Source of the DNA: Rhizobium sp. NRK18
Lineage (GTDB): Bacteria > Pseudomonadota > Alphaproteobacteria > Rhizobiales > Rhizobiaceae
Reading direction: 5' to 3'
Assembly: GCF_024385575.1 (NCBI RefSeq)
Contig: NZ_JANFMV010000001.1
Location: forward strand, 124,001-188,000
Length of the DNA stretch: 64,000 nucleotides
Position 1 is the stretch's first letter. Each line of letters opens with the position of its first letter. Below, piece after piece: positions 26,266-35,762 of this stretch. Below the pieces are notes generated by a model. The model ran no database searches and was not told where the DNA came from. It worked only from the letters and a program-made list of their open reading frames with translations. The position numbers and the translations under genes are program-made.

Positions 26266-27195
26266 TCAGGCCTGGCGCTGACCTTCACCGCGCTCTCCAT
26301 CGGCGATCAGCCAGTCGCGGACGGCGCGGGCGCGCGGGTTGAGTTCGCGTGTGCGCGGCCAGACGACGTAAAAGGCCGCCCCGGTGTGGACCACATGCGA
26401 GGTCACCGGCTGCAACAGGCCTGCGGCGATCTGCGGTTCGATGAGGTGGCGCCAGCCGAGCGCCACGCCTTGGCCAGCAAGGACCGCCTGGATGACGAGC
26501 ACATAATCGTTGATCACCAGCTTGCGGGCCTGGCGGGGCAGGGTGAAGCCGCCGGCGGCAAACCATTGCGGCCAGTCGAGCGCGGTGCGCACCGGTTCGT
26601 CCAGCCAGATCAGCCGCTGGCGGGCAAGCGTTTCCAGGCTGTCGTCGATGTCGTTTCTCTCAATGAAGGCGGGGCTTGCCACCGCAGTGATGACTTCGGA
26701 CGCGATCGGGGCGGCGTGATATTGCGGCCAGTCCTCGGGCCGTCCGCCACGCACGGCGAGCGGCACGGGTTCGTTGACGAGGTCAAGGTCGCGCACGCTC
26801 GTCTGGATGCGCAGGTCGATGTTCGGGAGGTCTTCGCGGAACCGCTCCAGACGCGGCAGCATCCACATCGAGGCGAACGCGCTGGAGGCGGCGATCGTCA
26901 CGCTCGCATCCCGGCTTTTCTGGCGGATGTCCTCGACCGTTCTCTGGATGCGGCCCATGCCGGTGGAAACGTCGATGAACAGGCGCTCGCCGGGGTCGGT
27001 CAGTTCCACGGCACGGTGGACGCGCAGAAAGAGCTGGACGCCGAGGTCGTCCTCCAGTGCCCGCACGGCCTGCGACACGGCGGCCTGGCTGACGCCGAGC
27101 TCCTTTGCGGCGCGACTGAAATTCAGGTGTCGGGCGGCAGCCTCGAAAAGGATCAGCCGGGAGGCGGAGGGCAGGAGACCACGAAGATTTTCCAT
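26266..27195 (-). CDS. LysR-family regulator
   Basis: A 309-residue LysR-type protein. The N-terminal HTH is LILFEAAARHLNFSRAAKELGVSQAAVSQAVRALEDDLGVQLF in outline (residues ~14-57), followed by the effector domain with VTIAASSAFASMWMLPRL and the GcvA-like end. It is divergent from the MttB-like gene, with 90 bases between the starts, the usual place for a LysR protein that controls its neighbour. The effector is unknown, perhaps a methylated amine. Confidence 0.93.
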   Translation of the reverse strand: MENLRGLLPSASRLILFEAAARHLNFSRAAKELGVSQAAVSQAVRALEDDLGVQLFLRVHRAVELTDPGERLFIDVSTGMGRIQRTVEDIRQKSRDASVTIAASSAFASMWMLPRLERFREDLPNIDLRIQTSVRDLDLVNEPVPLAVRGGRPEDWPQYHAAPIASEVITAVASPAFIERNDIDDSLETLARQRLIWLDEPVRTALDWPQWFAAGGFTLPRQARKLVINDYVLVIQAVLAGQGVALGWRHLIEPQIAAGLLQPVTSHVVHTGAAFYVVWPRTRELNPRARAVRDWLIADGERGEGQRQA

Positions 27196-27285
27196 AATCC
27201 TTTCTTATAGGAAGGAAAAGAAATTTCCAAGATTACAGGTGGTATTTGCCGCGGTACCTTAATTCAGATTTATGGGAGATCGCCA

Positions 27286-28833
27286 ATGGACGCTGCAGAC
27301 ATCACCATCGAAAGACGGCCCAGATCGGCGGGGCGCGGTGTGCGGCGGGACAATTCCGCCAAGATCAAGGGCGTCCCTTACATCGTCCGCAACATCCCGA
27401 CTTACGACATCCTCGGCGAGGAGAGCCTTCTTCGCATCGAGGCGACGGCCGATCGCATCCTCAGCGAAGTCGGCATCGAATTTCGCGACGATCCGGCAAC
27501 CCTCGATCTCTGGCGTCGGGCCGGTGCGAAGGTCGACGGCGTTCTCGTCCGCTTCGAACCGGGCATGCTGAAGGAAATCCTTGCCAGCGCGCCGAGCGAA
27601 TTCACACAGCATGCCCGCAATCCGGAGAAATCGGTCAGGATCGGCGGCAAAAATGTCGTTTTCTCGCCGGCTTATGGTTCGCCCTTCGTCATGGATCTCG
27701 ACAAGGGACGGCGATACGGCACGATCGGGGATTTCCGCAACTTCATCAAGCTGGCGCAGTCTAGCCCGTGGCTGCACCATTCCGGGGGCACGATCTGCGA
27801 GCCGGTCGATCTGCCGGTCAACAAGCGCCATCTCGACATGGTCTACAGTCACATGCGCTATTCGGACCGTCCCTTCATGGGCTCGATCACGGCGGAGGAT
27901 CGGGCGGAAGATTCGATCGAGATGGCCCGCATTCTGTTCGGCGCCGATTTCGTCGACGGCCACTGCGTGATCCTCGGCAATGTGAACGTCAACTCCCCGC
28001 TCGTCTGGGACGGAACCATGACGAAGTCGCTCAGGGCTTACGCACGCGCAAACCAGGCGGCGGTCATCGTTCCCTTCATCCTCGGCGGCGCGATGGGGCC
28101 GGTCACCAATGCCGGTGCGATCGCCCAATCCTATGCCGAGACCATGGCCGGCTGCGCGCTCACGCAGCTCGAGCGCAAGGGCGCGCCGGTGATCTTCGGC
28201 AATTTCCTGTCGTCAATGTCGCTTCGGTCCGGATCGCCGACCTTCGGAACCCCAGAGCCGGCGATCGGGTCGATGGTGATCGGCCAGCTCTGCCGGCGGC
28301 TTGGCCTGCCGATGCGTTGCGCCGGCAACTTTTCCAATTCGAAACTGCCGGATGCACAGGCGATGCAGGAAGGCGTGATGTCGATGCTCTCGGCGGTCCA
28401 TTGCGGCGCCAACTTCATCCTGCATTCGGCCGGCTTCCTCGATGGGCTTCTCTCCATGTCTTATGAGAAGTTCGTCATGGACGCCGATTTCTGCGGCGCG
28501 CTGCACTCCTATCTCGCCGGCGTCGTGGTCGATGACAATACGCTGGCCGTGGACGCCTTCACGGAAGTCGGGCCGGGAAGTCATTTCCTCGGCTCCGCCC
28601 ATACGATGCGGAATTACCAGACCGCGTTCTGGGATTCCGGCCTTTCGGACAACGAGCCGTTCGAAAAATGGAGCCAGGAAGGCGGATCGACGGACATGGC
28701 GACGCGCGCCAACCGGCAATGGAAGAAGACGCTTGCCGAATACGAGGCGCCGCCGCTGGACGTCGCCGTCGACGAGGCGCTCCTCGATTTCGTCACCCGC
28801 AAGAAGGCGGCGCTGCCGGATGCGTGGTACTGA
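27286..28833 (+). CDS. MttB-family methylamine/betaine methyltransferase (no pyrrolysine)
   Basis: A 515-residue member of the trimethylamine methyltransferase superfamily: SLLRIEATADRILSEVGIEF near the start, GGTICEPVDLPVNKRHLDM in the middle and YLAGVVVDDNTLAVDAF then TEVGPGSHFLGSAHTMRNY near the end. The reading frame is continuous with no in-frame amber codon, so this is a non-pyrrolysine form, the group that includes glycine-betaine:corrinoid methyltransferases. No corrinoid protein is encoded next to it. Probably used for quaternary amine catabolism and controlled by the divergent LysR protein. Confidence 0.85.
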   Translation: MDAADITIERRPRSAGRGVRRDNSAKIKGVPYIVRNIPTYDILGEESLLRIEATADRILSEVGIEFRDDPATLDLWRRAGAKVDGVLVRFEPGMLKEILASAPSEFTQHARNPEKSVRIGGKNVVFSPAYGSPFVMDLDKGRRYGTIGDFRNFIKLAQSSPWLHHSGGTICEPVDLPVNKRHLDMVYSHMRYSDRPFMGSITAEDRAEDSIEMARILFGADFVDGHCVILGNVNVNSPLVWDGTMTKSLRAYARANQAAVIVPFILGGAMGPVTNAGAIAQSYAETMAGCALTQLERKGAPVIFGNFLSSMSLRSGSPTFGTPEPAIGSMVIGQLCRRLGLPMRCAGNFSNSKLPDAQAMQEGVMSMLSAVHCGANFILHSAGFLDGLLSMSYEKFVMDADFCGALHSYLAGVVVDDNTLAVDAFTEVGPGSHFLGSAHTMRNYQTAFWDSGLSDNEPFEKWSQEGGSTDMATRANRQWKKTLAEYEAPPLDVAVDEALLDFVTRKKAALPDAWY

Positions 28834-28854
28834 CCGGCGTGCCTTGGACGCCCG

Positions 28855-29373
28855 CTAGGGTTTGTCGTTCTCGGCAATCCATGTTTCCAGCGCGGCAATG
28901 ACGGCAAGCCGCAGGCTCGAGCCGTTTATCAGCGCCCGGCCGAGCGAGGCGTCGCGCTTGTCGAAGCCCATTTCCGCCATGATGTCGGCAGGCTTCATCT
29001 TTCGGCGGATCATGATGTTCTCGACCCGCGCCGCCGCATGCGGCAGCAGGTAGCGGCCGGCGGCGATGGTGGAGGCGCGGGGACCGACGAAGCTCGGCGA
29101 GGAGGGAACGGCCGCCTTTACCTGTGACTGTGGCTGGGGCAGTGCTGTGCCTCCGAGCCATGCCAGGAAGGCGTCCTGTTCGCCGCGGCTGGCCTTCGTC
29201 CAGGCCGCCTTCAGGTCGTCCAGGCGGTCGCGGCGCTCCTTGATGCCCGCGGCGATGGCGGCTTCGGTGACGCTCGCATATTTCCCGGCGCGCAGATCAG
29301 CGTGGATCTCCGGGAATTCCTTCTTGAGCCGCTTCTTGTAGTCGGCGCGGCCGCGTTTCGGCTTCGGGGACAT
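28855..29373 (-). CDS. Hypothetical basic protein
   Basis: A 172-residue protein starting MSPKPKRGRADYKKRLKKEF. The first ~80 residues are charged and helical (TEAAIAAGIKERRDRLDDLKAAW). A proline/serine linker follows, then a second helical part with KMKPADIMAEMGFDKRDASL, which could be a small DNA-binding helix pair. No known function. It ends 21 bases from the convergent MttB-like gene. The start at 29373 is preferred over one 16 codons upstream. Confidence 0.55.
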   Translation of the reverse strand: MSPKPKRGRADYKKRLKKEFPEIHADLRAGKYASVTEAAIAAGIKERRDRLDDLKAAWTKASRGEQDAFLAWLGGTALPQPQSQVKAAVPSSPSFVGPRASTIAAGRYLLPHAAARVENIMIRRKMKPADIMAEMGFDKRDASLGRALINGSSLRLAVIAALETWIAENDKP

Positions 29374-29538
29374 CCGCTCTCCTGATGCTTGCGGTCTTCT
29401 CATAGCGGCGTCGGCGTCCAACCGCCACCGCTAACTCCGGGCTTCAAGGCCGGCACCGTTATGATCGGCGCTCGGCAGGTGACTTTGCCGGCGGGCCGTG
29501 CCATAGGGAGCGCGATTTTCCTCAAGGCCTCCGGTTCC

Positions 29539-31161
29539 ATGATCCGCATCGAAAACATCAGCAAGTCCAACAGCCATCGCATTCTCTACATCGAAGCGTC
29601 GGCCGCCCTGAACCGTGGCGAGAAGATCGGCCTGGTCGGACCGAACGGTGCCGGCAAGACGACGTTGTTTCGCATGATTACCGGCGAGGAGCTGCCGGAC
29701 GAGGGACAGGTCTCTGCCGAAAAGGGTATCACCATCGGTTACTTCAACCAGGATGTCGGTGAGATGGCCGGTCGTTCGGCGGTTGCCGAGGTCATGGAGG
29801 GAGCGGGGCCGGTCAGCGAAGTCGCGGCCGAGCTGCGCGATCTCGAGGCGGCGATGTCCGATCCCGACCGCATGGATGAGATGGACACCATCATCGAACG
29901 CTACGGCGAGGTGCAGGCGCGCTACGAGGAACTCGACGGCTATGCGCTGGAAGGCCGCGCCCGGGAGGTGCTGGCGGGCCTGAGCTTCAGCCAGGAGATG
30001 ATGGACGGCGATGTCGGCAAGCTCTCCGGCGGCTGGAAGATGCGGGTGGCGCTGGCCCGCATCCTGCTGATGCGCCCCGATGTGATGCTGCTCGACGAAC
30101 CGTCGAACCATCTCGACATCGAAAGCCTGATTTGGCTGGAGGCGTTCCTGAAGAATTATGACGGCGCGCTGATGATGACCTCGCATGACCGCGAGTTTAT
30201 GAACCGCATCGTCACCAAGATCATCGAGATCGATGCCGGATCGCTGACCAGCTATTCCGGCGATTACGAATTCTACGAAGGCCAGCGGGCGCAGAACGAA
30301 AAGCAGCAGCAGGCGCAGTTTGAGCGCCAGCAGGCGATGCTCGCCAAGGAGATCAAGTTCATCGAGCGCTTCAAGGCGCGTGCCTCGCATGCCGCCCAGG
30401 TGCAGAGCCGGGTCAAGAAGCTGGAAAAGATCGACCGCGTCGAGCCGCCGCGCCGGCGCCAGACCGTCGCCTTCGATTTCCTGCCTGCGCCGCGCTCGGG
30501 TGAGGACGTCGTCAGCCTCAAGGGCGTTCACAAGGCCTATGGCAGCCGGACGATCTATGACGGACTCGACTTCATGGTCCGCCGCCGCGAGCGCTGGTGC
30601 ATCATGGGCGTCAACGGCGCCGGCAAGTCGACGCTCTTGAAGCTCGTCACCGGCACGACCGAGCCGGACAAGGGCAATGTGACGATCGGCGCCAGCGTCA
30701 AGCTCGGCTATTTCGCCCAGCATTCGATGGACTTGCTCGACGGCGACCTGACCATCCTGCAATGGCTGGAGGAACGCTTCCCGAAGGCCGGACAGGCACC
30801 GCTTCGGGCGCTTTCCGGCTGCTTCGGCTTTTCCGGCGATGATGTCGAAAAGCGCTGCCGGGTGCTGTCGGGCGGCGAGAAGGCTCGCCTCGTCATGGCG
30901 GCCATGCTGTTCGATCCGCCGAACTTCCTCGTGCTCGACGAACCGACGAACCACCTCGACCTCGACACCAAGGAAATGCTGATCAAGGCGCTGTCGTCCT
31001 TCGAGGGAACCATGCTGTTCGTCTCGCACGATCGTCACTTCCTTGCCGCTCTCTCCAACCGCGTGCTGGAACTGACGCCGGAGGGCATCCATCAATATGG
31101 TGGCGGCTACACCGAGTATGTGGAGCGTACCGGCCAGGAAGCGCCGGGGCTGCATTCCTGA
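29539..31161 (+). CDS. ABC-F family ATPase
   Basis: A 540-residue protein with two ABC domains and no membrane segments. Domain 1: Walker A GLVGPNGAGKTTL, signature KLSGGWKMR, Walker B VMLLDEPSNHLD. The charged linker with QRAQNEKQQQAQFERQQAM joins it to domain 2: Walker A IMGVNGAGKSTLL, signature VLSGGEKARL, Walker B FLVLDEPTNHLD. ABC-F proteins act on the ribosome E site and tune translation; closest in style to the YheS/YbiT class. The start at 29539 gives the usual N-terminus MIRIENISK; 50 upstream codons are open but proline-rich and not family-like. Confidence 0.9.
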   Translation: MIRIENISKSNSHRILYIEASAALNRGEKIGLVGPNGAGKTTLFRMITGEELPDEGQVSAEKGITIGYFNQDVGEMAGRSAVAEVMEGAGPVSEVAAELRDLEAAMSDPDRMDEMDTIIERYGEVQARYEELDGYALEGRAREVLAGLSFSQEMMDGDVGKLSGGWKMRVALARILLMRPDVMLLDEPSNHLDIESLIWLEAFLKNYDGALMMTSHDREFMNRIVTKIIEIDAGSLTSYSGDYEFYEGQRAQNEKQQQAQFERQQAMLAKEIKFIERFKARASHAAQVQSRVKKLEKIDRVEPPRRRQTVAFDFLPAPRSGEDVVSLKGVHKAYGSRTIYDGLDFMVRRRERWCIMGVNGAGKSTLLKLVTGTTEPDKGNVTIGASVKLGYFAQHSMDLLDGDLTILQWLEERFPKAGQAPLRALSGCFGFSGDDVEKRCRVLSGGEKARLVMAAMLFDPPNFLVLDEPTNHLDLDTKEMLIKALSSFEGTMLFVSHDRHFLAALSNRVLELTPEGIHQYGGGYTEYVERTGQEAPGLHS

Positions 31162-31181
31162 GCGCCACGGCCGGCATCGAG

Positions 31182-31225
31182 CCGGTCAGGCGGGGTTTCT
31201 GTAGCGGAATTTCGGCCCTGACCGG
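31182..31225 (+). terminator. Inverted repeat downstream of the ABC-F gene
   Basis: CCGGTCAGG (31182-31190) pairs CCTGACCGG (31217-31225) across a 26-base loop. It begins 20 bases past the stop codon. There is no T-run, so a Rho-type end or mRNA-stabilising structure is as likely as an intrinsic terminator. Confidence 0.35.
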
Positions 31226-31385
31226 AACAATCGGCTGCGGGTGGCTTTGGCTTTCGAGACGCACAGCCTTGCGACCCTTTGTCGTTCCCCGACAAGGGCC
31301 TAAATGCCGCCCGCCCGCTGGACTTGGGTGATCGGAGTCCCAAGTGTTCTTCCTAACGGTCGCAACCGAAGGAGGACACACCCAT

Positions 31386-33035
31386 ATGGTAGGGTTCATA
31401 CGCCGCACCATCATTCCCATCACCGCCTTCATCATCTCCATCCTCTGTCTTTTCCTGATGGCGCGGAATGTCTGGTGGTTCCTGCTTCTTGTCCCTGCTG
31501 TCGGGCTCGTGGTTCTCGGGCTCTACGATTTCTTCCAGACACGCTGGACCATTACCCGCAATTATCCCGTCGCCGGCCGTCTGCGCTGGTTCTTCTATGA
31601 TCTGCGCCCCTTCCTCCGCGCCTACATCGTCGAGGACGACCTCCACGGTACGCCGTTTTCCTTCGAGGCCCGCAATCTCGTCCATGCCCGCGCCCGCGGC
31701 GTGACCGATACCCATCCCTTCGGCACCGAGCGCGATACCGATGCCAGCACCTATCACTGGCTCTCGCATTCCATCGCGCCAGCGGAAAATCCGGAGCGCT
31801 CGCCACGCGTCCGTGTCGGCAACGACCAGACGGGCAAGCCCTATGACGCATCGATATTCAACATTTCGGCCATGAGCTTCGGGGCTTTGTCGGCCAATGC
31901 CGTCGAGGCGTTGAACATGGCGGCTAAGAAGGGCAACTTCTATCACGACACCGGCGAGGGTGGCGTCAGCGACTACCATCTGAAACATGGCGGTGATCTC
32001 GTATGGGAACTGGGTTCCGCCTATTTCGGCGCGCGCGACAAGGACGGGCATTTCGATCCGGACAAATTTCGCGACGGCGCGCAGCGCGACAATGTGAAGA
32101 TGACGGAGATCAAGCTCAGCCAGGGTGCGAAGCCCGGCCATGGGGGCCTGTTGCCGGCGGCCAAGGTGACCGAGGAGATCGCCCGCATCCGCCAGATTCC
32201 GGTCCATCAGGATGCGCTGTCGCCGCGCGGCCATACGGCCTTTTCCACGCCGATCGAGATGCTGGAATTTGCCGCCCGCATGCGCGAGTTGTCCGGCGGC
32301 AAGCCGGTGGGCCTGAAACTTTGCATCGGCCAACCGCACGAGGTCTTCGCCATCGTCAAGGCGATCCTGAAGACTGGCATCACGCCGGAATTCATCGTCG
32401 TCGACGGTGCGGAGGGCGGAACCGGTGCAGCCCCGCTGGAGCTCTCCGACTGGGTCGGCATGCCGCTGAAGGAAGGGCTCATCCTGATGCGCAATGCGCT
32501 GGTCGGCGCCGGCCTCCAGCCGAAGATCAAGCTTGCCGCATCCGGCAAGGTCTATTCCGGCATGGGGCTCGCCTACAACATGGCGATCGGGGCCGACTGG
32601 TGCAATGCGGCCCGCGCGTTCATGTTTTCCGTCGGCTGCATCCAGGCTCAGCGCTGCCATCTCGGCACCTGTCCGACCGGCGTGACGACACAGGATCCGT
32701 CGCGGATGCGGGCGCTTGTGCCGGAGGTGCAGGCAGAGCGGGCAGCGCGCTTTCACGCCAAGACGCTCGATTCGCTTGCCGACATGATCGCCGCCGCAGG
32801 TCTCGAACATCCGCGCGAATTGTCACCGCATCACGTCATGCATCGCATGGGTCCGGAGAAGGCCGAGACCATGGACATGATCTATCCCTTCCTGCCTGAA
32901 GGCGTGCTGCTCGATGCCCCGGAAGACACTGTCTATGCCGACTGGTGGCAGGCCGCGACGCCCGAAAGTTTCAAACCGCGGACCGATCTGGAAAGCGTTC
33001 GCGCCAAGAAAGGCAGCCAGCAGGCCGCCGTATAG
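31386..33035 (+). CDS. FMN-binding glutamate synthase family protein
   Basis: A 549-residue protein. Two N-terminal membrane segments (TAFIISILCLFLMAR, WFLLLVPAVGLVVLGLY) precede a GltB2-type FMN barrel with SAMSFGALSANAVEALN, GEGGVSDYHLKHGGDLVWE, KPGHGGLLPAAKV and VVDGAEGGTGAAPLE. Cysteines in GCIQAQRCHLGTCPTGV correspond to the 3Fe-4S site of glutamate synthase. The amidotransferase domain is absent, so it is not a normal GOGAT; the substrate is unknown. The start at 31386 has an AGGAGG site. It forms an operon with the PoxB-like gene nine bases on. Confidence 0.88.
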   Translation: MVGFIRRTIIPITAFIISILCLFLMARNVWWFLLLVPAVGLVVLGLYDFFQTRWTITRNYPVAGRLRWFFYDLRPFLRAYIVEDDLHGTPFSFEARNLVHARARGVTDTHPFGTERDTDASTYHWLSHSIAPAENPERSPRVRVGNDQTGKPYDASIFNISAMSFGALSANAVEALNMAAKKGNFYHDTGEGGVSDYHLKHGGDLVWELGSAYFGARDKDGHFDPDKFRDGAQRDNVKMTEIKLSQGAKPGHGGLLPAAKVTEEIARIRQIPVHQDALSPRGHTAFSTPIEMLEFAARMRELSGGKPVGLKLCIGQPHEVFAIVKAILKTGITPEFIVVDGAEGGTGAAPLELSDWVGMPLKEGLILMRNALVGAGLQPKIKLAASGKVYSGMGLAYNMAIGADWCNAARAFMFSVGCIQAQRCHLGTCPTGVTTQDPSRMRALVPEVQAERAARFHAKTLDSLADMIAAAGLEHPRELSPHHVMHRMGPEKAETMDMIYPFLPEGVLLDAPEDTVYADWWQAATPESFKPRTDLESVRAKKGSQQAAV

Positions 33036-33044
33036 GAGTCTCCC

Positions 33045-34760
33045 ATGTCAAAAACCGTATCCGAGGTCATCGTCGAAACGCTTATGAAGGCAGGGGCCGA
33101 GCGCTGCTACGGGATTGTCGGCGACACGATCAACCACTTCGTCGATGCCATTCATTCGTCCGATCTTCGATGGGTGCATGTGCGCCATGAGGAGACCGGA
33201 GCGCTGGCCGCCGGCGGCGAGGCCTATATGACTGGTGAACTCGCCGTCTGCGCCGGGACGACCGGTCCGGGCAGCCTGCATTTCGTCAACGGCATCTTCG
33301 AAAGCCATCGCAACGGTGCGCCGGTTGTCCTGATCGCCTCCAATATCGACAGGCAGGAGGTCGGCTTCGGCTTTCCCCAGGAAGTCGACCAGCAGAAGAT
33401 CTACGAGCAGGCCTCCGTCTTCTGCAAGTCGATCTCGCATCCGGACCAGGCGCGGCGGATCACGGCCATGGCGGCGCAGGCGGCGCTGACGAAAAAGGGT
33501 GTGGCGGTCATCATCGTCAATGGTGACATGTTCAAGGAGAAGGTGGCGGACGAGACGCCCTGGGCCGTCAACCGTCCGAGACCGATGATCCGGCCGAGCG
33601 ATGACGAACTCGGCGCGCTTGCGCGGCTGATTGCCGAACACGAGAAGGTGACGATCTATGCGGGTATCGGCGCCCGGCACGCCCATGACCAGGTGGTGGC
33701 CCTGGCCGAAAGGATCGGTGCCCCCGTCGTCCACACGACGCGATCGAAAGAGTTCATCGAGCCGAACAATCCGCACAATGTCGGGATGACCGGTATCCTC
33801 GGCAACCGCGCCGGCATGGACGCGATCGGCAGTTGCGACCTGCTTCTCTGCCTGGGGACGGACTTTGCCTATTCTCAGTTCTATCCGCAGAAGGCGAAGA
33901 TCGCGCAGGTCGACATTTCGACGGACAATATCGGCAAGCGCACGCCGGTCGATCTCGGTCTGGTCGGCGATGTCGGTGCGACGATCGACGCCTTGCTGCC
34001 GATGATCGAACAGCGCCCGGGCGGCCAGCATCTCGATGCGGCTCTCGAGCAATGGAAGGAGGACCTGAACGCCTATGCGGCATCGGCGGAGGAAAAGGAC
34101 GACAGCCTCATCCATCCGCAATTCGTAACGCAGACGCTCGATGAGCTTGCAGACGATGACGCGGCCTTCACCGCTGATGGCGGCGGCCCGATGTTGTGGA
34201 GCCTGAGGCACTTGACTGCCAATGGGAGGCGCCGGTTCCTCACCAGCCTTCTGCACGGCACGATGGCGAATGCCTATCCGCAGGCGATGGGCATCGCGGC
34301 GGCCTATCCGGGACGGCAGGTGGTGGCGCTTTGCGGCGACGGCGGGATGACGATGCTGATGGGTGACCTGCTGACGCTGGTGCAGGAGAAACTTCCCGTC
34401 AAGCTACTGGTCTACAACAACGGATCGCTCGGCTTCGTGGAGATGGAGCAGCGGGTGGAAGGCATGCTAGACGCCTTTACGGAGCTCATGAACCCGGACT
34501 TCTCGCGGCTGGCGGAGGTTTGCGGCTTCTGGGGCCATCGGGTGGACCGCGCCTCCGATCTCAAGCCGGCGATGGAGCGGTTCCTCGCCCATGACGGTCC
34601 GGCGCTCCTCGATGTGAAAGTCAGCCGCATGGAACTCATCATGCCGCCCAAGGTGGAGTTCGGACAGGTGGCCTCGACCGCGCTCTTCGGCGCCAAGGCG
34701 GTTCTCAACGGGCGCACCGACGAGGTGATATCGCTGCTGAGGGATAATTTTCTGCGGTAA
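33045..34760 (+). CDS. PoxB-like ThDP-dependent pyruvate oxidase
   Basis: A 571-residue thiamine-diphosphate enzyme, the same length as E. coli PoxB. It shows the N-terminal catalytic Glu region VHVRHEETGALAAGGEA, CAGTTGPGSLHFVNG, and the ThDP/Mg motif ALCGDGGMTMLMGDLLTL ending in NN. The tail EVISLLRDNFLR resembles the membrane-activated tail of PoxB (EVIELAKTNWLR). Likely reaction: pyruvate to acetate and CO2 with electrons to quinone; a related 2-oxo acid substrate is possible. Second gene of an operon with the FMN protein. Confidence 0.85.
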   Translation: MSKTVSEVIVETLMKAGAERCYGIVGDTINHFVDAIHSSDLRWVHVRHEETGALAAGGEAYMTGELAVCAGTTGPGSLHFVNGIFESHRNGAPVVLIASNIDRQEVGFGFPQEVDQQKIYEQASVFCKSISHPDQARRITAMAAQAALTKKGVAVIIVNGDMFKEKVADETPWAVNRPRPMIRPSDDELGALARLIAEHEKVTIYAGIGARHAHDQVVALAERIGAPVVHTTRSKEFIEPNNPHNVGMTGILGNRAGMDAIGSCDLLLCLGTDFAYSQFYPQKAKIAQVDISTDNIGKRTPVDLGLVGDVGATIDALLPMIEQRPGGQHLDAALEQWKEDLNAYAASAEEKDDSLIHPQFVTQTLDELADDDAAFTADGGGPMLWSLRHLTANGRRRFLTSLLHGTMANAYPQAMGIAAAYPGRQVVALCGDGGMTMLMGDLLTLVQEKLPVKLLVYNNGSLGFVEMEQRVEGMLDAFTELMNPDFSRLAEVCGFWGHRVDRASDLKPAMERFLAHDGPALLDVKVSRMELIMPPKVEFGQVASTALFGAKAVLNGRTDEVISLLRDNFLR

Positions 34761-34850
34761 CGAGGCGGCCGATCGTCAGGTTCCCCATAATGGCGAAAGG
34801 GCGGCATCCTTGCGGGATGTCGCCCATTTCCAATGGAGAGCCTGCCGCGA

Positions 34851-35762
34851 TCAGTGCCGGGCGGATCGGGGATCCAGGGCGTCGCGCAGCGCATCGCCGA
34901 CATAGTTGATGCTGAGCACTGTCAGGGAGATCGCCAGCCCCGGCCAGAAGACGCGGGCGGGGGTGATCTGCAGGAAGGGCGAGCCGTCGAACAGAAGCCG
35001 GCCCCAGGTCGGATAATCGGACGGGAAGCCGAGGCCCAAGAAGCTCAGCGCCGATTCCGTGATGATTGCCGAGGCGATGCCGAGCGTCGCCGACACCATG
35101 ATGGAGCTCATCACGTTCGGCAGCAGATGGCGCAGGATGATATTGTATTCCCGCGTGCCGCCGCTTTTCGCAGCCAGGATGAACTCCTGGTTTTTGACCG
35201 CCAGCACATCGCCACGCACAATTCTGGCCGTGTGCATCCAGCTCGTGATCCCGATCACGAAGACGATCAGGATGAAGATGCCGGTCGTCGGGCCGAAGGC
35301 CGAGCGCAGCGTGTCGCGAAACAGCATGATGATGACGAGCAGCAGCGGCAGCAGCGGCAGGGCCAGGAACAGGTCGGTCAGGCGCATCAGCGGCCCGTCC
35401 AGCCATTTGATGTAGCCTGAGAGTACGCCGACAAGCGTGCCGATGACGATGGCGAGAAGCATGGCGGTGATGCCGACCGCGAGCGAAACCTTCCCGCCGG
35501 CCATCACCTGCGCCAGCATGTCGTGGCCGAGATTGTCGGTGCCGAAGGGATGCAGGAGCGAGGGGCTCTGGTTCTTGGCGCGGATGTCGAGCTTGTTGGG
35601 ATCGACGGTATGGACCAGCGGCCCGAGATAGACGACCACCAGGATGAACAGGAAGGTGAACAGGCCGACCGCTCCGCCCTTGTGGCGGCGAAAGCGGTGC
35701 CAGAGGTCGCCGAGCGCGCTGCGGCGCCTTTCCGGCAGGGCTGGCTGGGCGATGTCAGTCAT
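34851..35762 (-). CDS. Peptide-type ABC transporter permease (DppC/OppC-like)
   Basis: A 303-residue inner-membrane protein with the N-terminal OppC-like segment GDLWHRFRRHKGGAVGLFTF, about six membrane helices, and the cytoplasmic EAA loop VKNQEFILAAKSGGTREYNI-ILRHLLPN that binds the ATPase. The start at 35762 overlaps the previous permease by eight bases. Last gene of the minus-strand transporter operon. Confidence 0.9.
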   Translation of the reverse strand: MTDIAQPALPERRRSALGDLWHRFRRHKGGAVGLFTFLFILVVVYLGPLVHTVDPNKLDIRAKNQSPSLLHPFGTDNLGHDMLAQVMAGGKVSLAVGITAMLLAIVIGTLVGVLSGYIKWLDGPLMRLTDLFLALPLLPLLLVIIMLFRDTLRSAFGPTTGIFILIVFVIGITSWMHTARIVRGDVLAVKNQEFILAAKSGGTREYNIILRHLLPNVMSSIMVSATLGIASAIITESALSFLGLGFPSDYPTWGRLLFDGSPFLQITPARVFWPGLAISLTVLSINYVGDALRDALDPRSARH

